Source: Microcebus murinus (lineage: Eukaryota; Chordata; Mammalia; Primates; Cheirogaleidae). Taken from it: 64,000 nt of DNA. The position numbers and the translations under genes are program-made. Below the pieces are notes generated by a model. It was given only the letters and a program-made list of their open reading frames with translations. It had not been told where the DNA came from and ran no database searches. Numbering within the stretch: the stretch's first letter is position 1; each line of letters opens with the position of its first letter. Where the stretch lies: contig NC_134110.1 of NCBI RefSeq assembly GCF_040939455.1, positions 2,296,001-2,360,000 of the forward strand. The letters are read 5' to 3'. This document shows positions 54,391-64,000 of this stretch, in pieces.

Positions 54391-54858
54391 CATGCACACG
54401 CCCTACTTTGACATAAACGAGCATGTTGAGGTTGTTTCATGATGTTCAGTTCTCCTTCACAAGCTTGCTTTGTCTTTGCATCTAAATGCACAGTTTGCCT
54501 AAGGATGTGAAAATGGACTCTTTAATTTACATAATCGAGACAAACCTAAAGCAAATTGTTTCCAATCGCATTAAACTTGCAGTCCTATTGCAGGGCAGTC
54601 CTTTGCTCCAGTGACGTGGTTCTCAGAGGTTTAGCCATTCCCGGGGCTCTCGAGTGAGGCCTGCTGGGGGGAGGGTCCCCGCCTGCTCCCAGGCCAGCCT
54701 GTGGGTAGAGGCGGGAAGCAGGGCGTGATGTCTTAGCGTGGTCAGAATATTAGTAGGCACATGGACTAAAGTTCCTTTCCCTCCAACCAGCTTCTTCCTA
54801 CCCACCCTCCCCCGGTGTGAAGGGAGTCTGTAGTGAGTAAGAGTTTTAAAAAGAGGGA
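54391..54858. other. Unique non-coding DNA
   Basis: No gene or repeat recognised. Confidence 0.35.
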
Positions 54859-54859
54859 C

Positions 54860-55087
54860 ATGGCTTAGGATAGTAGAATCCTTAGAGGCAGGAAGTCCAA
54901 CAGTGGTTACCAGGGGCTAGGGGGAGGGAGGGAAGGAATGGGAGTTATTATTTAGTGGGTGTAGAGTTTCAGTCTGGGGTGATACAAAAGTTCTGGAGAT
55001 GAGAGGCGCTGATGGTCAGAGCAATGTGAATGTACTTAATACCCCTAAACCGTACCCTTAAAAATGATTGAAATGGCAAAATTTGTA
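54860..55087 (+). mobile_element. L1M 3'UTR fragment
   Basis: 'acagtggttaccaggggcta', a G-rich stretch, 'ggtgtagagtttcagtctgg', 'acaaaagttctggagatgag', 'gcaatgtgaatgtacttaat' and 'ttaaaaatgattgaaatggc' are in L1M 3'-end order. It is followed by a TA-rich run (55088-55112) in place of the A tail. Confidence 0.8.
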
Positions 55088-55112
55088 ATATATATATATA
55101 GATATATATATA

Positions 55113-55225
55113 TTTGTGATGGTTAATTTTATTATATATATTTGTGATGGTTAATTTTATCATATATATTTGTGATGGTTAATTTTTATTGCATATGTTT
55201 GTGATTATTAATTTTAGGTGATGGT
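55113..55225 (+). repeat. 28-bp tandem repeat, 3-4 copies, at an LTR edge
   Basis: tttgtgatggttaatttta starts at 55113, 55141 and 55169, with a weaker fourth copy at 55198. The last copy runs into the LTR-like sequence 'aggtgatggttaacttgacc', so the unit looks like a repeated LTR 5' edge plus TA-rich linker. Confidence 0.9.
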
Positions 55226-55660
55226 TAACTTGACCAAGCTAAGGGATAGCCAGATGGCTGGTAAAGCATCATTTCTGAGCAAGTCCGAGCGAAAGTCTCC
55301 CTGGGAGACTGGTGTTTGGGTCCGTACCCTGAGTAAGCAAGAACCTCCCTCACTAGTGTGGACCGGCATCACCCAGCCCACTAAGGGCCCAGCTAGAACA
55401 AGGAAGGGCGAGTTCACTTTCGCTCGGAGTCTGGACATCCACCTCCTCCCACTGCCAGCCGGGACAGTGCCGGGCGCTCGGGCCTCTGGCCCTGGACTGA
55501 ATTACGCCGCGTCATTGGCCTCCCTGGCTTCCCATCGGCAGACAGCGGGCCGTGGCACTTCTCGGCCGCCAGTCACGCCAGCTAATTCCCATAACGAATC
55601 CCCTCTTGTCTATCTGCACAGTCCCCATCGCTTCTGTTTTTCCAGAGAATGCTGATATGA
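55210..55660 (+). repeat. ERVL-type LTR relic (MLT2-like, tentative)
   Basis: 'gtgatggttaacttgaccaa', 'gctaagggatagccagatgg', 'catcacccagcccactaagg', 'gcccagctagaacaaggaag' and 'ccatcgcttctgtttttcca' followed by 'gagaatgctgata' follow the plan of the common LTR that begins tgatggttaattttatgtgtcaact and ends ttctctggagaaccctgac. Family name from memory. Confidence 0.55.
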
Positions 55661-57735
55661 TATTTCACCACAGTTTTTTTTAAAGTTAAACATAAAGACG
55701 GACGTATTAGTAAACTAGCACCTAGACGCTCTGCTGTAAGAAGCCGTCGGCACCAGAAGCATTTGGTTGTCTCGTAAACGCCCCGCTCAAGACTCACAAC
55801 TTCCGCTCCCTCCTGCAGTGCACACGGGGCCAATCCGCCTCCTGTCAGGAGGGTCCCTGCGAGGAAGGGAGAGGGAGGAAGATCGGGAAGCGGAGGGCCA
55901 TCTGCAGAAGTCACCTCTACGGGAATGCAAAGGAGACTCGAGAGAAAGGTCAAGAAGCGGCCCTGCAGCCTCTTCTGGACGTCCCGTCTGTTTATGTTTT
56001 CCATCCATTGCCCCTCTCCTCTCCAGCCAGGCCTCGGGCGCCTGCAAAGAGAGCATGGGTCCTTCCCAGTTGGCTCACGGCCAACCCTCCCCCACTCCCC
56101 ACACCCGGCCATCCCCTGGCAGCAGGTGTGACGAGGCTGTTAAGGTTCACGTCCTGATTAACTTAGATACAGGTCAGCAGTGTGACTGGCCACCAAGAAA
56201 CTGAATGTTTCCTAAGGCCGTACGGAGGGAATGGGGCTGCCCCTGCCCGGCTCCCCTAGGTCTAAAACATTAGAGCACCAATATCAGGTCCCTGGAGCAA
56301 GGTTAGATGAACACATTCCACAAGGTGAATGGCCCAGAGTCCCTCATTTTCAGGAAAACCAAAGCCCTAGAGCTGGGTAGCATGGAAGTGATGAGAAGAG
56401 TCAAAGTCAGTATCTTCAAATCTCTGAAAGGTGGACGGGTGAAAAAGAAACCGGACCTGATCCATAAAATGGAAGTTGCTGGGTAGAGTTTCAGCTTTTG
56501 ACCCCGGGCAAACCGAGCTCTCTCGGAGGCAGACCTGCCCAAAGGCATAGGAGTGATGATTTCCGGGGCCCCAGAATTCTCCAGGAAACCGGTGGATTGA
56601 GGAAGTGATCCCACTCCGGCAGAGGTTTGAACCAGGGGACAGTTAAGCTTCCTCCTTGCCTAAGATTTTGCAAAACCAGGAAGCATCTCATTGCATCTCC
56701 CCCCTTCCCAATCCAACTTCTCTCTCTCTCTCCCTGGCCCGAGGCCCTCACCACCTCAGTCTTGGGGCACTGATCTCTTTTGCAAGAAATCTGTCCTATC
56801 CATCACCTGTCTGTCACCTGCAAACACCTTCCTAAGACATCGCTCTGTATTCCCACCCACGCTGGACGTGAATGCTTCTCCATGCATTTCAAATCCTGGA
56901 TAAGCACCCCCTACACCATTAGCTCATTCTACTCCAGGTAGACTGGGTTTGTTCCCCATCTCACTTGGCTTCCACTTGAATCTTAATTAAAAAAAAAAAT
57001 CAACACATTTCCGAGGCCTTCAAGCAGAGGCACAAACATGTAAAAATGCACAAAACATATTCCAGAAATAGTGAGCAAAAGCATTTGCTCTGTGACTCCC
57101 ATCTCTGTCTAAAATTCCACGACACTACGTTTAGTCATCACCTCCAACATCCAATTCCCCTATCTTCAAAAATGGTACCCAACCCACTGAGAGGCTCTAA
57201 GTCCCCAAATTTCCCGGTCCATCTTCAGTCCCCAGAGATGCCCTCTGCCACCTCACGTAGTCAACGTAATGAGCTCGAATCATAGGCGATCGGTTGCCAT
57301 GACTATAGGTCAAAAGCGTCCGGTGTCAGCAATTTCACACGATTCAACCTAATACTTGGTCAGCCCCAGTGAGTCCTTCTTCTCCCCGTGACTGTACCAG
57401 ACACTCTTCTGCCCTACCCCCACCAGCCACCTCCTGGATCATGACAGTGGCTCCTCGACGGCCCCCCAATGCCCCCATGCTTGGGTTTTCCCAGCCTGTC
57501 TAGCTCAGGGTTCCCAGAAAACAACATGACACCCCCCAAACCCCCCACTACCACCACCAAGAGCCTCCCGGCTGCCTGCAGTCTCCACCCGACTTGCTTT
57601 TCCAAACTTACCGTCTGCTCTTTCGTTCACCCGAAACCCTCCCTGGAAGCCTTTAGCTTGTCATTCTGCCCGGCTGTCTAGCCCTACACGCACTCACGTG
57701 TGAGTTTGCCATGCCTAGCACTTTACGTTTTCCTT
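55661..57735. other. Unique non-coding DNA
   Basis: No gene or clear repeat. An A-run at 56990-56999 and short pyrimidine runs at 56720-56735. Open frames of up to 176 codons (55582-56112 antisense) overlap frames on the other strand and lack domains. Confidence 0.45.
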
Positions 57736-57737
57736 TG

Positions 57738-57831
57738 ATCAATAGACTTTATTATTCAGAGCTGTTTTAGGTCCACGGCAAAGTGGAGCAGAAAGTGCAG
57801 AGAGTTCCCACCTGTTCCGCCCCCTCCCCCA

Positions 57832-57867
<36 letters not shown>

Positions 57868-57970
57868 GCACACACACACACGCACTGCGGGACCATCAAC
57901 CTTCCGCCTCGGAATGCATTCGTGACAATTGATAAACCAACATTAACACATCACTAGCAACCACAGAGAA
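57738..57970. repeat. Old L1M-type fragment with an internal (CA)n
   Basis: 'agagctgttttaggtccacg', 'gcaaagtggagcagaaagtg', 'cagagagttcccacctgttc' and 'gtgacaattgataaaccaac', then 'attaacacatcactagcaac', match a widespread LINE-derived block (agagcagttttaggttcacagcaaaattgagc...). A (CA)n expansion lies at 57834-57885. Confidence 0.65.
57834..57885 (+). repeat. (CA)n microsatellite
   Basis: CA dinucleotides with two CG substitutions, inside the LINE fragment. Confidence 0.95.
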
Positions 57971-58374
57971 TTGTGTTTTAATAGGTAATGTGTACACTTT
58001 TTTGAAAAAGAAAAAAATCTAAACTCTGTGAAAGGCTATGTAGGGAAAAGTAATTCTCTCCCCAGCCCCTGACCCCTAATGCCAGCCTTCCTCCCAGAGA
58101 TATATAGTCTGTGTGTTTGATTATGCCTGCACCATTTTAATGCAAATGTAGCACACATACACACTGTAATCAACCTTAATTTTTCCTCTTAATGATACAT
58201 ATTGAAGAGTGTTCAATATCAATACAAATTAAGCTGCTTCATTCTTTTAACAACATTCTTCAGAGTCATCTAAAGTATATATTTATGTCTTTAATCATCC
58301 CCTACCGATGGATATAGAGAACTTTTAAACTATAGACTTTCAGGCCTCAGCTCAAAAATATTAAATAAGAATTT
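57971..58374. other. AT-rich DNA, possibly LINE-derived
   Basis: 'ttaatgatacatattgaaga' and 'ccctaccgatggatatagag' hint at an old LINE 3' region, but not enough to name it. Confidence 0.35.
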
Positions 58375-58548
58375 CAAGACTGGGTGTGGTGGCTCACACC
58401 TGTGATCGTAGCACTTACTTTGGGAGGCTGAGGCAGGAGGATCACTTGAAGTCAGGAGTTCAAGGCTGCAGTGAGCTATGATGATGCCACTGAGCTCTAG
58501 CCTGGGCGACAGAGTGAGACCCTAACTCAAAAAAAATTTTTTTTTCAA
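58375..58548 (+). mobile_element. Free Alu-type monomer (FLAM/FRAM-like)
   Basis: Starts 'gactgggtgtggtggctcac', includes 'gggaggctgaggcaggagga', 'tcaaggctgcagtgagctat' and 'tagcctgggcgacagagtga', and ends in an A/T-rich tail. Single arm, about 170 bp, old. Confidence 0.9.
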
Positions 58549-59190
58549 AAGGTGGACGCGGGAATTTGTATTTTACATGTCTTCTCTAGGCTACTCGCAT
58601 GCGAGCATCTCACGGGACTAGTTCACAAAGCAAGAAAATATCCATCGTTCTAGTTTTCCAAATGAGAAAACTGGAGAAGAAAGATGTAAAGTGATTTTCC
58701 CAAGGACTGGGAGAAACGGAGCTGGAGGCAGACTTAGCAGCACGGCAGGGCTCCCTGAAGAGCGTGGATGGATTAATCCGTCTGGGCTGCCCGCCCTGAA
58801 GATGTGACCGTGATAAGGAACCCCAAATATCCTAGTCCCATAAATCAAGAAATTGTAAGTGATAATTTTCTTACCGTGCAGTCACCGATGTTCGTCACGA
58901 GGACTCTGAAGTGCCTCCCGGTCACTGAAGGGACATTAAGGCAGCGTCATCGTGGTTTTAACGAGAAGCACAGTTAACCGGACTCTAACGCCATGGGTCG
59001 CAGGTTTGGATATTCTCAATAAACAGTGTATGAAATTTTCATAACTCACTGGAGTCACTTCTGGCTGTCCTGTAAAAGCAGGAGTTTGCTATGTATCTGT
59101 AGAGGGCGTGTTCTAGAAAGACCCTGGTGTCCAGAAATCTCTAGTTTCTACTTGAGCAAGGACTCTCTGTTGGGCCAGGCATTTGTGCTC
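58549..59190. other. Unique non-coding DNA
   Basis: A weak antisense MIR-like stretch near 58650-58740 ('aaatgagaaaactggagaag'). No gene recognised. Confidence 0.35.
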
Positions 59191-59191
59191 A

Positions 59192-59295
59192 GTCTCTTGG
59201 GCTATAAAATGAGGATAATGATATCCATATTACCTAACACCTAAGGAGCTGCTGTGAGATAATGTATATAAAAGCATTTTGAAAAGTATAATTTT
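59192..59295 (+). repeat. MIR 3' part
   Basis: 'cagtctcttgggctataaaa', 'tgaggataatgatatccata', 'ctgctgtgagataatgtata' and 'taaaagcattttgaaaagta' match the MIR 3' region in order. Confidence 0.65.
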
Positions 59296-59569
59296 TTATA
59301 AAGAATAAAATAATAGCACTTTATCACTTTTAAAGCTACGTCGTCCAATAAAATGCTCTGATGTAGAAGATTTGGCCCAGGCCAAATGGAGTAACATGAC
59401 TCATAAATCCTGCTTTAAATTTTTAAAACTTTTTGTCACCTATGAAAGTAATATAATCATAGAGTAAGAACAAAAAATCTAAATGTCATGAGGATATAGA
59501 ATGAAAAAGACGATGTCACACATCTGGACTGATAGCAATAAATCGATAGCACTTGCAATCTGATATGCA

Positions 59570-59712
59570 TTATTTTAAACACTCCTCAGAGCAACCCTTT
59601 GAGGTGTGTTGCTATTATTGTCCCCATTTCATAGAGGATAAAACTGAGGCACAGAGGAGTTTAGTCGCTTTCCCAAGTTACACAGCCAGTAAGTGGCAGA
59701 GCCCGTTTTCTG
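59570..59712 (-). repeat. MIR SINE, antisense
   Basis: 'tcagagcaaccctttgaggt', 'attgtccccatttcatagag', 'gataaaactgaggcacagag' and 'acacagccagtaagtggcag' followed by 'agccc' are the inverse of MIR over most of its length. Confidence 0.88.
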
Positions 59713-59764
59713 TCCTCGCCCCCAAATACTAGTCTTGTTCTCCAAGGATGACCACTGTTTAACC

Positions 59765-60242
59765 GTTAATTGCACATACGGGTTCGTGTTCTATTTCCGC
59801 CTAACAAATTACCCTAAAAGCCGGAAGCTTAAAACAATAAGCGTTTATTAACTCACAGCTTCCATAGGCCGGGAAGCAGCGTGTGGCTCAGCTCAGTGTC
59901 TCTGAGCCGAGACCTCTCACCAGGCTGTGGTCCGGGTGCTGGTCAGGGCTGCAGTCTCATCCGAAGGCTCAGCTGGGGTGGGGGGATCTGCTTTGAGTCC
60001 ACTCCTGCGGCTGGCAGTGGGTCTCAGCTCCTCATGGGCCTTCGGACTGAGAGCCTCGAGCACTCGTGGCCAGAGGCGGAGGCTTCCTGAGTCCCTGCTC
60101 ACATGGAGGTCCCCACAGGGCTGCCACACTCTGTCCATCACAAGCAAGCAAGTCTCAAAGTCCAAATCACACTCAAGGCGGAGCGGTTTCACAAGGAGGC
60201 AGGGACGCTGAGGGCCATCTGAAAGACTGCCTACCATGAGAG
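59765..60242 (-). repeat. Old MLT-type LTR, antisense, nearly full length
   Basis: 'gcctaacaaattaccctaaa', 'gcttaaaacaataagcgttt', 'ggctcagctcagtgtctctg', 'caggctgtggtccgggtgct', 'gcagtctcatccgaaggctc', 'gctgccacactctgtccatc' and 'agggccatctgaaagactgc' followed by 'ctacca' follow the inverse MLT-type order to its end. Long frames on both strands (up to 106 codons) are not genes. Confidence 0.65.
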
Positions 60243-60987
60243 CCCTTTATAACCTTTCTACGCATATAAAAACTCTTTTCTTAACAAAAACTCTTTTTTT
60301 TTTCCTTTTAGCAAAAATGATATCCCTTGCATTCTGCCTTTACAGGTATCAAGGCCACCCCCTCGTTTATGAGAACAGCTGGATTCTGTCGTGCGGAAGG
60401 CACGCGACTTCAAGAACAAGTCCTCTGTTGTGGGCACGTGGGTTTCTTTCAAGCAAAACGCCCTTTCCCCCGATTTGCAGATGTGCTGCACGGCTCCGTG
60501 AGCCAGGCTCCGTGCCGGGTGCCGGGCGCCGAGGTGGAGGGGTGAGACCCGGCCCTAAGACACGCTCCGCCTGGCAGGAGACAAGACACCCAGACAGCTA
60601 CGTGAGAGGACTGTCGGGTGCCACTGTGGAAGCATACACAGGCGTCATTTGAGCCCGAAAGGGGGCTGAGCATGCCCGATAACTCCAGAGTTAGGACACC
60701 ATCTCCCTCCCCACAGAGGAATAAACTGAGTCACAGCTCGCCATTTGTTTCGCCCACACCTTCCACGAGACCGTGTGCCGTAGTTGGGGCCAGCGCTGAA
60801 AATGACTGTTAGGGCGGGCGGGCTTCTAGGCCATGCCTGGACCCTCCAATGCTAATAAATGCCCTAGGAAATGAAGTCAATGGGAGAGAAGAAGAAAAAA
60901 AAAAAATCAGTCAAATGAAGAACTTGGCATTCCGGAGACCAAATAATTGACTACGTCTCACTTTTCAGTCGGGCTTTTGGCATCTTT
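60243..60987. other. Unique DNA, L2-like tail possible at 60470-60650
   Basis: 'gagccaggctccgtgccggg' and 'gaggggtgagacccggccct' recall the L2 pattern (gtgccaggcactgtgctagg). Weak. No gene recognised. Confidence 0.35.
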
Positions 60988-61276
60988 TAGTCACTGTCTA
61001 AATTAGTTCGTGTGACATTTTTATGGAGCTTTTTTTTTTTTTTTAAAGAGAGTGTTCTGCATTCATTTCATTCTCGTCAAATGGTAATTTTTCTTTTGTC
61101 TACCTAGAAGGGACATGTTACAGAATTAACCTGATGTTTATCGTCCAATCGGTCCCGAAGCAGGCAAGCGATGGCAAGGCTTGGCACTGATGTCACGGAG
61201 CTGCCCCGAGCCCGTGTTGTGCTCTGCCAGTTGGTGGCTGTCCCCGTGTGTCCTGAGGTATCACAGCAACGGGGCC
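60988..61276 (+). repeat. Dispersed direct duplication, copy A
   Basis: From 'tagtcactgtctaaattag' to 'tcctgaggtatcacagcaac' this aligns collinearly with copy B at 61850, roughly 85-90% identical by eye. It includes a T-run (14 versus 18 T in B), 'tcaaatggtaatttttcttt', 'acagaattaacctgatgttt' and 'aagcaggcaagcgatggcaa'. I recognise no repeat family in it. Confidence 0.92.
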
Positions 61277-61849
61277 CAACACCGTTTTTCAAATCCGTTC
61301 CACCCGTCACTGAGAAAGGAACATCATTCTCGTGGTTGACTGTTTTGTGACACACGAGTGCTCACTGTTGCAGAAAACACCTCCTATAAAAGCCACTTTT
61401 TTCTGAAGCAGCAAAGACAGCAGCGTTGGGTGTAGATAAAGCCAAAGTCGGAATCTTAAATCCAACCCTCACTGACCGTGGGCCGTGGGTACGTCATTTC
61501 GCTTATCTCTACCTCGCTTTTCTTATCTTCGAAATGGGTTGACTCGGACCTCTACCCCATCGACTTAGACTGAAGTAAACCCCTTCGCACAGGGCCTGGG
61601 ACGGAGTGAGGGGCTCGATAAACTATAGGAGTCCTTTTCGGCTGGACCGGCGTGAATGATGCTCAGTTCTCCCCACTCTCCCCTCCTGGGGAGCGGGCTG
61701 GTCTCGTGAGGCCGCGAGCCTGGAGCGCTGCAAGTGTCCCCCAGGGCCACGGTCGGGTTCCGACAGGTGGGAGGGGAGGCAGGCAGAAGGGAGCCAAGGC
61801 TCAGCACCAGGAAGGCCCCTGTTCCCCAGCCGGGGAGGAAGTCACCCTG
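61277..61849 (+). repeat. Spacer between the duplicates, with a MIR at about 61450-61632
   Basis: 'ccctcactgaccgtgggccg' and 'tgggtacgtcatttcgctta', 'ttatcttcgaaatgggttga', then 'cgcacagggcctgggacgga' and 'gggctcgataaactata' match MIR in sense order. The rest is unique. Confidence 0.6.
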
Positions 61850-62137
61850 TAGTCACTGTCTAAATGAGTTCGTGTGACATTTCTATGGAGCTTTTTTTTT
61901 TTTTTTTTAAAGAGAGAATTCTGCACTCGTTTTATTCGCATCAAATGGTAATTTTTCTTTTGTCTGCCTAGAAGGGATATGTTACAGAATTAACCTGATG
62001 TTTATCGTCCAATCAGTCCCAAAGCAGGCAAGCGATGGCAAGGCTTGGAAGTGATGTCGCGGGGCTGCCCTGCACCGTCAGGAGCTCTGCGAGTTGGTGG
62101 CTGTCCCCGTGTGTCCTGGAGGCACCGCAGCGAGATG
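61850..62137 (+). repeat. Dispersed direct duplication, copy B
   Basis: Starts 'tagtcactgtctaaatgag' and ends near 'tcctggaggcaccgcagcg'. Offset from copy A is 862 bp at the start. Differences include a replaced short segment (62070-62090 versus 61209-61228) and the longer T-run. Confidence 0.92.
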
Positions 62138-62909
62138 AGAAGGAGGGAGCACACCGGGCTCAAGCCCCATCTCCCCCGGGTTACCTGGCCCCGTGGAGCT
62201 TCAAGGACAACTGCTGCCGCCACCGCGGGGGCCAGCAGGCTCAGACCCCCTCAGGGGAGACGGATGTGTTCCTATTTATTGCAAAGATTCGACGTCAGAG
62301 AGAAAAGCTCTGCATCACTGAGTGACTGAAATTCAGGGAAGATATCAGAGCTTTCCTCTACCTGCCAATTTTGGAGAGATAAGGGGACCCGCGAAATGGG
62401 GGGAGGGGCGGGCTGCCGCACTGGCCCATTCGGAGCATTCTGAGCACGTCTCTGTAAATTTTGCCCCAGAGCTCCAGGGAGCGTGGCAGGACAGAAGGAG
62501 CACCAGCTGGGGCTAGAAAGCCCAGGTCTGGGCCGGGGCAGGGGCGGGACTGTGTTTGTGTCCCCACAAACAGGCACAGCAAGACCCCGGGCCGGGCACT
62601 CGCCCGTGGGGGGGACGTCACAGGAGAGAACGGAAAGGCCGGTCCTTTGTGCGCTCCACGAGACCACGGCTGTCGCGAATGGGCTGCAGTCCGCCACTCT
62701 GTACTGAAGGAGAGAGCCTGGTTGTGACCTCCTAGGCTCAGACATCAGCCTCGACTTCCCCCACAGCGTCCCTGACACCGGCAGAGCTGCAGGGGAGAGC
62801 GGATACTCCCAGGACACCGCTGAGGCCGACCGTCAGGGTGTCGGGGCAACGCCGCCCATTCCAAGGCGGTGAATGAACAGCAGAGGAGGCGCACTGGCTT
62901 TGTCCCCAT
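62138..62909. other. GC-rich unique DNA
   Basis: CpG-containing (62380-62420, 62530-62620). Frames of up to 181 codons on the minus strand have no domain. No repeat recognised. Confidence 0.4.
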
Positions 62910-63109
62910 CAGAGTTTCTCAACCCCCAGCTGGGGAACTCGTGGTGACGGGGACTGTCCCGCATGTGGTAGGGTGTCTAGCAGCCCCCCTGGCCTCTATG
63001 CGCTAAATGCCCGCACAGTTGCCCGTTTTTAATAACAACCAGAAATGTCTCCTGGGGCTGCCAAATGGCCGGTGACGGGCCTGCAAAGTCACCCCGTTGA
63101 GAACCGCTA
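62910..63109 (-). mobile_element. MER5A-type hAT-Charlie MITE relic, antisense
   Basis: Both termini are readable: 'cagagtttctcaacc' on the left and 'gttgagaaccgct' on the right. Between them 'tagcagcccccctggcctct', 'taataacaaccagaaatgtc' and 'tcctggggctgccaaatggc' are the inverse of MER5A. No clean 8-bp duplication. Confidence 0.85.
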
Positions 63110-64000
63110 TTCTGCACCAAGGAACAGAACGTGGAGCGGTAACGAGGGGAGAGTCGTCTGTCAGCTGGTGCTTTGTGTTGCAGAAAGATCTCAGAGGGGT
63201 GGAGAAGCAGAAGAGGAAGCTTCTGGCAGTTGGAGGGCATAGATGTGGCACCTCTCATCTTCCCAGGTTGGGGACTGTCACCTCCACAGCCAGTGGTCAC
63301 CCTCACAACAGTCGCCTGGGGAACCTGGGGCATGGACAAAAGGCTTCACTCAGACCAAAGGTTAACGCCACCTGATATCGCCAGCATGTGTTCACATGCC
63401 CTCCTGGTGACAGGGGCTGGGCTTAGCAGGGGAAACCCATGTTAGAGAGCAGTTTCTCGAGAAGCCTAACTTTATCAATAATAAATCCCCAGATTCACGT
63501 CAACAAAGGAAACCTCTCGCCATAGAGAAACACAGGCATCCAAAGGTGTGCGGGCAGCCTCAAAATCCCATCTCCCTGCCATTCTCCGAAGCTGCACACG
63601 GACCGCAAGGAGACCTCACAAGAACGTGCAGGCATCCTCGAGAAATGCAACCGGTCAAAGCTCTTGGGTTTTCCCTGCCTTGACTGCAATCGTCCTGTTG
63701 CAGCGGGAAAGCAAAGCCGCACCGCTAAAGACAGTTGCAGAACCCAGCTCGGTTCTGCTCGAGGCATTTCCAGACAGCTGAAGGGAAGGGGACTTGGACG
63801 GGATCGCAGCGGTCCTCGCCAGGCCTCAGCTAACCTCCAGTCCTTGAGGGAGAAGCACAGGGGGTAAACACTGCCTGGGAACTTTCCAGAGTTGAAGATG
63901 TGGTGCCAGAAATTTTCCAAGCAGGGCCACCCCTTTCCCTCCTCCCACCCCGAAGGCCTGTCTCCTGCGGGCGGACGACGGACAGCGCCGTCTAAAACAC
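63110..64000. other. Unique non-coding DNA to the window end
   Basis: No gene or repeat recognised. An antisense frame of 141 codons (63495-63920) lacks a recognisable domain. Confidence 0.4.

Overview
This is non-coding nuclear DNA from a mammal, almost certainly a strepsirrhine primate and most likely a lemur. The best evidence is the Alu family. The youngest copies (8839-9170 and 25419-25751) are 7SL-derived dimers with a right-arm segment reading 'ttaattggccaacta', which I associate with lemur-lineage Alus. The L1 3' ends at 19900-20215 and 41712-41900 share a tail of the type 'gtaacctaaacctttgtac...aatatgctg'. I found no complete protein-coding gene, no convincing multi-exon structure, no tRNA or rRNA gene and no CRISPR array. 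Most long open frames lie in GC-rich sequence, tandem repeats or transposons.

Layout. 1-5.2 kb is old unique DNA with MIR and L2 relics, ending in a 390-bp ATGG microsatellite that grows out of the L2 tail. 5.6-11 kb is mixed unique DNA with an Alu monomer, a young Alu dimer and the first copy of a TA-flanked inverted-repeat element. 11.0-13.2 kb is a decayed hAT-Charlie transposon split by an Alu. 13.3-20.2 kb is A-rich L1-type DNA followed by a nearly full-length but dead L1. 20.7-25.4 kb is GC-richer unique DNA with a compact group of palindromic transcription-factor sites (20981-21068) and the second TA-flanked element. 27-37 kb is a stack of L1 copies in both orientations, with Alus, an Alu monomer, a hAT relic and a solo MaLR LTR nested in it.

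38-64 kb is GC- and CpG-rich. It carries two exact-period minisatellites (32 bp x 6 at 40.1 kb; 23 bp x 15 at 47.6 kb), a young hAT MITE with a perfect 8-bp target duplication and an older second copy, several LTR and MER5A-type relics, the third TA-flanked element, CpG clusters near 44.4 and 47.0 kb, and a dispersed direct duplication of about 285 bp (60988 and 61850).

The signal most worth following is the TA-flanked family at 8099, 22163 and 44625. Two copies are 398-bp deletion derivatives of identical length. The third is 450 bp and has a different middle, which in antisense reads as an acidic protein C-terminus ending in a stop; I infer it is the 3' end of the parental transposase gene. 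Other points of interest are two micro-retroinsertions (61 and 42 bp) with target duplications, two SINEs inserted serially at one L1 site leaving three copies of the target, and the E-box/X-box palindrome cluster. Element family names come from memory of consensus sequences, not from a database search.
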